Positions 27,567 through 33,330 of a stretch of 33,330 nt of DNA are shown in pieces. Within the stretch, counting starts at the first letter, position 1. Each line of letters opens with the position of its first letter. Below the pieces are notes generated by a model. That model had not been told where the DNA came from, ran no database searches, and saw nothing but the letters and a program-made list of their open reading frames with translations. This stretch comes from Actinomycetota bacterium. Its GTDB lineage: Bacteria; Actinomycetota; Thermoleophilia; Solirubrobacterales; Solirubrobacteraceae. The DNA lies in contig WLOB01000006.1 in assembly GCA_009699505.1 (NCBI GenBank), positions 1 to 33,330 of the forward strand, read 5' to 3'. Position numbers and translations under genes: made by a program.

Positions 27567-28220
27567 TCAGGCCGCGGGGGCGTCGCGCAGCCGGTCGACC
27601 TTCGCGGCCACCCGCTCGTCGAAGACCGGGTCCCCCGCGTCGAACCGGCGACCGAGCTCGCGGTAGAGCGGTCCGAGGTCCCCGTTGGCCCGGTCGACCA
27701 CGAGCTTGCGCCCGTCGTGGTCGCGGAGCACGAGGACCCGGACCGTGATCGTGATCGGACTGTTCGGGCCGCTCTTCGTCGCGAGCGGCTCGAGTCGCGC
27801 GCTCGCGAGACGCTCGAGGTCCACCGGTGACCGCCAGACGAGGGTGCGGTGGTGCAGGAAGCGTCCGTGCAGGACGACCCGGTGGCGGAGCACGTAGAGC
27901 GCGAGGACGGCGAAGAACAGGGCGCATCCGCCGAACAGCAGCCGGTTCTCGACGGCCTCGGTCGAGTCGGCGGCGCCACCGTCCCCGGTCAGCGCGGCGT
28001 ACGCGAAGCCCACGGCGAGGAGGACCCAGGGGACGAGCAGCAGGAGCCGCGGGGAGGCGAGCGGGACCCCGCCCGTCGGCGGCCGCGGGTCGGGGGTGTC
28101 CGACCGGGCGGGGAGCGGCTCGCCGTGGTGGTCCGTGAGCGGCGGGGGGACGCGCCGGACCTCGAGCGGGTCGGCCACCCCCTCGAGGGTCCCGGGCTCG
28201 TCGTCGGCCCGGGGGGACAT
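27567..28220 (-). CDS. Two-helix membrane protein, PH-like domain possible
   Basis: A 217-residue protein with a charged N-terminal ~50 residues, two membrane helices (LLLLVPWVLLAVGFAYAAL and LLFGGCALFFAVLALYVL), and a C-terminal beta-rich domain (VVLHGRFLHHRTLVWRSPV, ITITVRVLVLRDHDGRKLVV) that looks like the bacterial PH-like domains of small membrane proteins. The family is not certain. A CATGCT box 6 nt before the ATG at 28220 could be a leaderless promoter. Confidence 0.65.
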   Translation of the reverse strand: MSPRADDEPGTLEGVADPLEVRRVPPPLTDHHGEPLPARSDTPDPRPPTGGVPLASPRLLLLVPWVLLAVGFAYAALTGDGGAADSTEAVENRLLFGGCALFFAVLALYVLRHRVVLHGRFLHHRTLVWRSPVDLERLASARLEPLATKSGPNSPITITVRVLVLRDHDGRKLVVDRANGDLGPLYRELGRRFDAGDPVFDERVAAKVDRLRDAPAA

Positions 28221-28330
28221 GCCCCCAGCATGGCGGTCCCGGTTTCGGCTGTCGAGGGGGACGGCGGTGCGGACGGCACCCGACCGACCGGGCGCCCGAC
28301 GGACGCGGCCGGCCGGCCGCGCGCACGTCG

Positions 28331-28385
28331 GACGCGGGTGGCCGGCCGGGCGCCCCACGGACGCGGGCGGCCGGCCGGGCGCCCC
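28331..28385 (+). repeat. 26-bp direct repeat, period 29
   Basis: Copies at 28331-28356 and 28360-28385 differ at one base and share the core GGCCGGCCGGGCGCCCC. A partial third copy precedes them. They occupy the gap between the membrane-protein start (28220) and the SGNH hydrolase stop (28392). Confidence 0.75.
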
Positions 28386-28391
28386 GTCGCC

Positions 28392-29183
28392 CTACCCCAG
28401 GATCGCCCGGGCGACCGGGAGGTAGCCGCTGCGGTGGCCCGCGACGTTGGGGTGGTAGGACTCGCCGATCGGGTTGGAGAAGCCGTTGATCCACGCCGAC
28501 GTGTCGCACACCGCGTGGCCGACGAAGCCCGGGATGACGTCGCCGAAGGAGAAGCCGTACGCCTGCGCGCGACCGCGGATCGTGGTGCGCATGAGGTCGG
28601 CGGTGGCGTTCAGGCTCGTCTCGTCGGACGGCGAGAAGAACGTCGCGGCGTTGCAGTCCTCGCCGTTGAAGATCCGCGGGTAGCCCAGGACGGCGACCTT
28701 CGCGGTCGGCGCGCGGCTCCTGATCTGCGCGTAGACGCTGTTCAGCTTCGCCGGCAGCGTGTTGCGGATGTAGTTCTGGGCGGTCGTGACGGCGGCGGCG
28801 CAGTTCGACGCCCAGGCGGGCAGCGCGCACTCCGTCAGGACGTCGGCGAACCCGGCGTCGTTGCCGCCGACCGAGATCGACACGAGCTTCGTCGTCGAGG
28901 TGACGGACGCGATCTGGTTCGCGAGGACGTCGCCGGTCGTCGCGCCGCTGCACGCGACGAACGTCAGCGCGGTGTTCGGACGCGCGGCGGCGAGGAGCGA
29001 CGGGTAGGCGCTCGCCGACCGCTGGCACGTGGTGTTCGTGTAGGTGCGGGTGCCGGTGCCTGATGAGTAGGAGTCGCCCAGGGCGACGTAGCGGTCGGCC
29101 GCGGACGCGACGGCTGGTCCGCCGACGAGGACGGCGAGGAGGGTCGCCAGCGCGAGGGCTGCGCGGCGGGCGGTGCGGGACAT
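28392..29183 (-). CDS. Secreted SGNH/GDSL hydrolase
   Basis: A 263-residue exported esterase/lipase. The signal peptide is about residues 1-28 (ALALATLLAVLVGGPAVASA). Block I is GDSYSSG with the nucleophile S38; block III is VGGNDAG; block V has H244 in YHPN, preceded by DTSAWINGFS. These are the marks of the SGNH family close to Streptomyces secreted lipases and phospholipases. Several cysteines in the mature part probably pair. It would hydrolyse an ester substrate outside the cell; the exact substrate cannot be told. It is divergent from the gene at 29345. Confidence 0.9.
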   Translation of the reverse strand: MSRTARRAALALATLLAVLVGGPAVASAADRYVALGDSYSSGTGTRTYTNTTCQRSASAYPSLLAAARPNTALTFVACSGATTGDVLANQIASVTSTTKLVSISVGGNDAGFADVLTECALPAWASNCAAAVTTAQNYIRNTLPAKLNSVYAQIRSRAPTAKVAVLGYPRIFNGEDCNAATFFSPSDETSLNATADLMRTTIRGRAQAYGFSFGDVIPGFVGHAVCDTSAWINGFSNPIGESYHPNVAGHRSGYLPVARAILG

Positions 29184-29310
29184 CGGAGGGGACCTGTTCT
29201 CGAGCGGTGATCGGGGAGCCCGATCCTCTCCCTCCCGTGGGATCCCTCCGTGACGATTCGGTGGCCTTGAGGCGGGTTCACGGGCGAGCGGCGGCGATCG
29301 CCCCGCCTCC

Positions 29311-29320
29311 GTCAGATCCG
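29311..29320 (+). promoter_or_regulatory. GTCAGATCCG motif upstream of the 29345 gene
   Basis: Exact 10-mer, co-oriented, ending 24 nt before the ATG at 29345. The sequence continues as CCCGCC, as in other copies. Confidence 0.45.
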
Positions 29321-29344
29321 CCCGCCCCGGCCCGACCCCGTGCC

Positions 29345-29689
29345 ATGTCGCCCGACCCGTCCGTCCGACCCGGTGCCCCGTCGCCCGACGAGCCCGCGCG
29401 CTACCTCGACCACGACTTCCCGGAGGTCTTCACGGTGTGGGCGTGGAGCACGCGGAGCCGCGAGTGGTGGCACGACCGCACCTGTCGCGCGGACGAGCTG
29501 GAGCGGCTGGACGGCGGCGCGTACGTGCACGCGACGATCGGCTCGCCGCTGTACCTGCGCATCGTGAGCCGGCGCGGCGGGGTGCTGGGGATCGAGGACG
29601 GCGGCGGTCGCCGGTGGCGGTGCCTCGTCCTCCCCGACGTCGGCGGCACGTACGAGAACCCCTGGGGCACCGCGCCGGTCGACGGATGA
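29345..29689 (+). CDS. Hypothetical tryptophan-rich protein
   Basis: A 114-residue cytoplasmic protein of unknown family. It is rich in Trp and Arg (VWAWSTRSREWWHDR) and has a beta-rich middle (AYVHATIGSPLYLRIVSRRGG). No signal peptide or membrane helix. Its stop overlaps the start of a 44-residue membrane protein (ATGA), so the two are an operon and may interact. Confidence 0.65.
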   Translation: MSPDPSVRPGAPSPDEPARYLDHDFPEVFTVWAWSTRSREWWHDRTCRADELERLDGGAYVHATIGSPLYLRIVSRRGGVLGIEDGGGRRWRCLVLPDVGGTYENPWGTAPVDG

Positions 29690-29820
29690 GCACCGTCGTC
29701 CTCGTCGTCGCGATCGGGCTGCTCGTCCTCGTCGCCCACGACGGCGGGTGCGGCGGCGGCCCGCCCCCGACGAAGGAGGAGCTCGACGAGGAGACCGCGT
29801 TCATCGCGCGGACGTTCTGA
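29686..29820 (+). CDS. Small single-helix membrane protein
   Basis: A 44-residue protein: an N-terminal membrane helix (VVLVVAIGLLVLVA), a GGCGGG turn and an acidic tail (KEELDEETAF). The ATG overlaps the stop of the preceding gene (ATGA), so translation is coupled. Function unknown. Confidence 0.55.
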   Translation: MSTVVLVVAIGLLVLVAHDGGCGGGPPPTKEELDEETAFIARTF

Positions 29821-30004
29821 GGGCAGATCCCGATCGTCACCGCCCGGGCCCGCGGTGCGGTCGTGACGGGCTTCGCCGTGGGGGTCGGGGCGGCGGGCGA
29901 CCGACCCGCGGATCGGGCACCGTCGGACGGCCCCCGACGACCCGGACGGCAGCCGACCGACCGGGCCACCCACATCCCGGAACGGTCGACGGACCCGCGG
30001 CCCG

Positions 30005-30010
30005 TAGCCT
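30005..30010 (+). promoter_or_regulatory. -10 box for a leaderless transcript
   Basis: TAGCCT (TANNNT) ends 7 nt before the ATG at 30018, and no ribosome-binding site is present, as expected for a leaderless mRNA. Confidence 0.5.
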
Positions 30011-30017
30011 CCGCCCG

Positions 30018-30392
30018 ATGGCGCGCCTCATCGTGGACGGGTCGAACGTCATGGGCGCCCGGCCCGACGGCTGGTGGCGCGACCGCACGGGCGCGCGGAT
30101 CCGGCTGACCGTCGAGATCGACGAGGCCGCCGACGAGCTCTGCGGCCGGCTGCTCGACGACCGCGCCGCCGAGGTCGTCGTCGTCCACGACGGTCGGCCC
30201 ATCGAGATGCAGCTCCTCCGGGTCCACGCCCGCTTCGCCGGGCACGCCGACGACCTGATCGCCGAGCTGGCCGGTCCGGGCGACGTCGTCGTCACCTCGG
30301 ACCGCGAGCTGGTGGCGCGCTGCGAGGCCGAGGGCGCGACCGCGGTCGGGGCGGGACGCGTGCTGCGGGCGTTGCGCGGACGGGAGGACTGA
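30018..30392 (+). CDS. NYN/YacP-like PIN-fold protein
   Basis: A 124-residue protein with the NYN/YacP ribonuclease-like fold. The N-terminus LIVDGSNVMGA holds the first acidic residue (D7); further acidic positions fall in VVVVHDGRPIEM, HADDLIAEL and VVTSDRELV, the usual order for this PIN-like family. Related proteins (YacP/Rae1) cleave RNA at the ribosome in Bacillus; whether this one does is not known. It is shorter than YacP. Confidence 0.75.
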   Translation: MARLIVDGSNVMGARPDGWWRDRTGARIRLTVEIDEAADELCGRLLDDRAAEVVVVHDGRPIEMQLLRVHARFAGHADDLIAELAGPGDVVVTSDRELVARCEAEGATAVGAGRVLRALRGRED

Positions 30393-30493
30393 GGCGGACC
30401 GGCCGGGAAGGGTGTCCAGGCGGGCCGTCGACCATCAGTCCGTCCTGACGCCCGACGTGGTCGCCGCGGCCCGCCGGCGTCGATCCACCTGCC

Positions 30494-31468
30494 ATGTCCG
30501 TCCCTTCGCGCGTCCGCACGCGGAACGCCCGCCGCCCGGTCGCCGCGGCGTCCGCGGTCGGCGTGGCCGTCCTCGCGTCGCTCGCCGCCGCCCCGGGCGC
30601 CACGGCCGCGACCGTCTGCGCCGACGCCGACGCCGCGCCCGCCACCGTCGGCGGGGCCCGGGCGGCCGCGGCGGTCGGGTGCCTCGTCGACCACGAGCGG
30701 CAGGCCGCCGGGCTCGCCCCGCTGAACCGGGAGTCACGGACGGCGCAGGCCGCGGGGTGGCACGCGGACGACATGGCCGCCCGCGGGTACGTCGCGCACG
30801 ACGCCCCGATCGGCGCCCCGCACGGGACCGACGTCGGCGACCGCCTCACGAACGCCGGGTACGTCTGGACGCTCGTCGGCGAGAACATCGCCCGCGGCCA
30901 GAGCACCCCGCGCGCCGTGATGACCGCCTGGCTGGCCAGCGCCGGGCACTGCGCGAACGTCATGCGGCCCGGCTTCACGGACGCCGGGTTCGGGATCTCG
31001 ACGGCCGGGAACGGCCCGTACTGGACGCAGGTCTTCGCGCGCCCGATGGGCGTCGCCGCCCCGAGCGGCCCCGCCGTGAGCTGTCCGCGCGCCCCCGCGA
31101 GCCCCGCGCCCGCCGGCAGCACCGCGGTCCCCGAGCCCGTCCCCGCGTCGACCGCGCCGCCGGCCGCCACGCCCGCGCCCGCCGTCGCGCCGGCCCCCGG
31201 GTCCGCCGCCGGGCCCTCCGGCTCCGCGGCCCCGAGGGTCGCGGCCGTCCGGCAGCGCTGTCGCCTGACGGTCCGGGTGACCCTCCCGGCCGGCACGGCG
31301 CGGACCCGCGTGGTCGTCCGCGTCCGGCAGCGCGGCCGCGTCGTCCGCACCCGCACCGTCACCCGCGCCGCGGGCACGCACCGCCTGACCGTCGCCCTCC
31401 CGGCCGCCCGGGCCGGTCGGCTCAGCGTGCGCGTCGGCGCCCGCACCGTCACGGCGGCGTTCCGATGA
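30494..31468 (+). CDS. Secreted CAP-domain protein 1
   Basis: A 324-residue exported protein. A basic start and hydrophobic signal (AAASAVGVAVLASLAAA) end near ATAA. The CAP (SCP/PR-1-like) domain spans about 55-190, with HADDMAARGYVAH, GENIARG and GHCANVMRPGF, the usual CAP signature order. A Pro/Ala-rich linker leads to a C-terminal ~70-residue beta domain with repeated Val/Arg strands. Its stop overlaps the start of a paralog (ATGA). Bacterial CAP proteins are extracellular and mostly of unknown function. No good ribosome site precedes the ATG. Confidence 0.85.
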   Translation: MSVPSRVRTRNARRPVAAASAVGVAVLASLAAAPGATAATVCADADAAPATVGGARAAAAVGCLVDHERQAAGLAPLNRESRTAQAAGWHADDMAARGYVAHDAPIGAPHGTDVGDRLTNAGYVWTLVGENIARGQSTPRAVMTAWLASAGHCANVMRPGFTDAGFGISTAGNGPYWTQVFARPMGVAAPSGPAVSCPRAPASPAPAGSTAVPEPVPASTAPPAATPAPAVAPAPGSAAGPSGSAAPRVAAVRQRCRLTVRVTLPAGTARTRVVVRVRQRGRVVRTRTVTRAAGTHRLTVALPAARAGRLSVRVGARTVTAAFR

Positions 31469-32394
31469 GCCCGACGACCCTCGTCGCCGCGGTGCGATCG
31501 ACCCGTCGCCGCACCCGGTGGTCCGCCCTCGTCGCCACCGTCCTGGCCGCCGGCGGCCTCGCGGTGGGCACCCCGGCGGCGTCCGCGGCCTCGCCGTGCC
31601 CGGACGTCGACCTGCAGCCGTCCGTCATCGGCGTCGAGCGCAGCGCCGCCGCGATCGGCTGCCTCGTCAACCGCGAGCGGTCGCTGGCCGGGCTGGGCAC
31701 CCTGTCGGTGGACCCGAAGGTCCGGATCGCCGCGCAGCGCTACGCCGAGGACATGGCCGTCCGCGGCTTCTTCGCGCACGAGTCGCCCGAGGGCACGGAC
31801 CCGGGCGTGCGGCTGCAGATCGCCGGCTTCGCGTGGTCGGCGTTCGGCGAGAACATCGCCTCGGGGCAGCGGACCGCCCGCGAGGTGATGACGGCGTGGC
31901 TCGACAGCAAGGGCCACTGCGAGAACCTGATGACGCCGATGTTCACGGTCGCCGGGTACGGCATCGCCGCGGGTGCCGACGGGCCGTACTGGGTGCAGGA
32001 GTTCGCCCGACCGATGGCGTCGGGCACCACCGTGTCGGCCCTGCGGCCGCCCGCGTGCCCGCGGCTGCCCGCCCCGGACGACGCGGCGATCCAGACCGCG
32101 CCGCCGTCGACCGGCCCCGTCGCCGCCACCGCCGCGGCTCCGGCGACGATGGCCGCGCCGTGGACCCGACGGACCGGCCGCCGCCTGCGCGTGAGGCTCG
32201 CGCTGCCCGCCGGGGACGGGACGCTGACCGTCACCGTCCGCGTCCGGCAGGCCGGTCGGGTCGTCCGCACGACGACGATGCAGCGCCGCGCGGGCAGCAC
32301 GCAGCGCCTCACCGTGCGGCTGCGCACGGCGCGCGGCGGGCGGCTGACCGTGAGCGCCGGCGCGGCGCCGCCGGTCGGCGTGTCGTTCCGCTGA
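31465..32394 (+). CDS. Secreted CAP-domain protein 2
   Basis: A 309-residue paralog of the preceding gene with the same three-part layout: signal peptide (to about residue 42), CAP domain (about 50-190; AEDMAVRGFFAH, GENIASG, GHCENLMTPMF) and a linker plus C-terminal beta domain (RLRVRLALPAGDG). It starts inside the stop of copy 1 (ATGA), so both are translated from one mRNA. The pair probably arose by tandem duplication. Confidence 0.85.
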   Translation: MSPTTLVAAVRSTRRRTRWSALVATVLAAGGLAVGTPAASAASPCPDVDLQPSVIGVERSAAAIGCLVNRERSLAGLGTLSVDPKVRIAAQRYAEDMAVRGFFAHESPEGTDPGVRLQIAGFAWSAFGENIASGQRTAREVMTAWLDSKGHCENLMTPMFTVAGYGIAAGADGPYWVQEFARPMASGTTVSALRPPACPRLPAPDDAAIQTAPPSTGPVAATAAAPATMAAPWTRRTGRRLRVRLALPAGDGTLTVTVRVRQAGRVVRTTTMQRRAGSTQRLTVRLRTARGGRLTVSAGAAPPVGVSFR

Positions 32395-32424
32395 GCGGGT
32401 GGGCCGCGGGCGGACCGGGGCGCC

Positions 32425-32496
32425 CCGCCACACGCCTGCGCCCCCAACCGCCCCGTCCCGCCACACGCCTGCGCCCCCAACCGCCCCGTCCCGCCA
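32425..32496 (+). repeat. Perfect 33-bp tandem repeat
   Basis: Two identical 33-bp units (32425-32457 and 32458-32490) plus the first six bases of a third, in the gap between the second CAP gene and the HD hydrolase. The unit contains CACACGCCTGCGCCCCCAAC. Confidence 0.85.
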
Positions 32497-32537
32497 GGGA
32501 TCGGATGGGCCGCCCGTCGCCGCGGTCGCCACCGTCC

Positions 32538-32547
32538 GTCAGATCCG
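32538..32547 (+). promoter_or_regulatory. GTCAGATCCG motif upstream of the HD hydrolase gene
   Basis: Exact 10-mer, co-oriented, ending 26 nt before the ATG at 32574. Confidence 0.45.
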
Positions 32548-32573
32548 CCGCCCCACCCGCGACCCTGACGGTG

Positions 32574-33179
32574 ATGCCCGAGACGTTCACCGACGACCCC
32601 CTGACCACGGAGCGCTTCGACGAGGCGCTCGTCTACGCGTCGCGCCACCACCGCCGGCAGCTGCGCAAGGGCGGGCGGATCCCGTACGTCGCGCACCTGC
32701 TCGCCGTCGCGGCGATCCTCCTCGAGATGGAGACGTCCGAGGACGAGGCGATCGCCGGGCTCCTGCACGACGTGATCGAGGACGGCGGCGGCATGGCCGC
32801 GCACGCCGAGATCACGGAGCGCTTCGGTGCCGACGTCGCCCGGATCGTCCTGGCGAACTCCGACTCGACCACCGGCGAGGCCGAGAAGGCGCCGTGGCAC
32901 GACCGCAAGCGCGAGTACCTCGCCTCGATCGCCCACGAGCAGCCGGACGAGCTGCGCGTCTCGCTCGCCGACAAGCTCCACAACGCCCGCTCCATCGTCC
33001 AGGACCACCGCAACGTCGGCAACGACCTGTGGTCGCGCTTCTCGACCGGCAGCGCCGAGGACGTCCGCTGGTACTACCGCGGTCTCGCCGACGCGTTCGG
33101 CGCCCGCGCCGACGACCTGGGCCCGGGCGGCCGGCGCGCGCTGGCCGAGCTCGAGCGCACGGTCGACGAGCTGGGCTGA
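32574..33179 (+). CDS. HD-domain hydrolase of the SpoT/MESH1 type
   Basis: A 201-residue single-domain HD phosphohydrolase. The motif series matches the (p)ppGpp hydrolase half of RelA/SpoT and the small alarmone hydrolases: H25/H26 with RKGG, PYVAH41, H65-D66 (LLHDVIEDGG), and D133 in SLADKLHNAR. No synthetase domain is present. It may degrade (p)ppGpp or a related nucleotide, with a metal bound by the HD residues. ATG at 32574 is chosen; GTG at 32571 is one codon away. Confidence 0.85.
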   Translation: MPETFTDDPLTTERFDEALVYASRHHRRQLRKGGRIPYVAHLLAVAAILLEMETSEDEAIAGLLHDVIEDGGGMAAHAEITERFGADVARIVLANSDSTTGEAEKAPWHDRKREYLASIAHEQPDELRVSLADKLHNARSIVQDHRNVGNDLWSRFSTGSAEDVRWYYRGLADAFGARADDLGPGGRRALAELERTVDELG

Positions 33180-33243
33180 GCGGCGCCGCGGCACGTCGGA
33201 CGTCGGCGCCGTCCGGCGGGCGCCCGTGAGGGCGTCCCAGGGC

Positions 33244-33327
33244 CCGCCCGCGGTGCAGAACGTCGATCCCGCACGGGGCCCGCCCACGAGGACGACAGAA
33301 CGTCCGCCCGCGGTGCAGGCCGTCGAC
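33244..33327 (+). repeat. Direct repeat at the right end
   Basis: CCGCCCGCGGTGCAG occurs at 33244 and again at 33304, 60 bp apart, each followed 2 bp later by CGTCGA. The remaining sequence to 33330 shows no ORF. Confidence 0.6.
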
Positions 33328-33330
33328 CTC

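Overview
The window is very GC-rich, densely coded DNA with short intergenic gaps, many ATGA/GTGA start-stop overlaps and TANNNT boxes 6-7 nt upstream of start codons (leaderless style). This fits a high-GC actinomycete. The protein repertoire (Ltp-type, CAP, NERD and SGNH secreted or membrane proteins) would suit Thermoleophilia/Solirubrobacterales (Patulibacter- or Conexibacter-like), but that placement is inference. No rRNA, tRNA, CRISPR array, transposase or integrase was seen.

Positions 1-7509 look like a defence block. Three minus-strand genes are chained by 4-nt overlaps: an McrB-type AAA+ protein, an McrC-type PD-(D/E)XK nuclease subunit, and a large PglW-like protein (NERD nuclease domain, pseudokinase, kinase, HhH-like segment) that runs off the left edge. 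A stand-alone PD-(D/E)XK protein is transcribed divergently from mcrB.

Positions 7573-17569 are a second minus-strand operon: an AddB-like nuclease, a 24-codon mini-ORF, an AddA-like helicase-nuclease, and two tandem paralogous zinc-ribbon proteins of a family I do not recognise. The coupling of an AddAB-like machine to two zinc-ribbon paralogs, beside an McrBC/kinase operon, is the best candidate here for an undescribed system. The first 10.6 kb looks less GC-rich than the rest (62% in one 60-nt sample from the defence block against 78% in one from addB), which suggests horizontal acquisition.

Positions 17859-33179 look like chromosome with many small lineage-specific genes: an Ltp-repeat secreted protein, a zinc-ribbon protein, several hypothetical and secreted proteins, two paralogous membrane-anchored NERD proteins (one with its catalytic motif lost), a small lipoprotein, a von Willebrand A protein, a membrane protein, an SGNH hydrolase, a NYN/YacP-like protein, two tandem CAP-domain proteins and a SpoT-type HD hydrolase. 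The gaps between these genes carry several short tandem repeats and four exact copies of a co-oriented 10-mer, GTCAGATCCG, upstream of genes.
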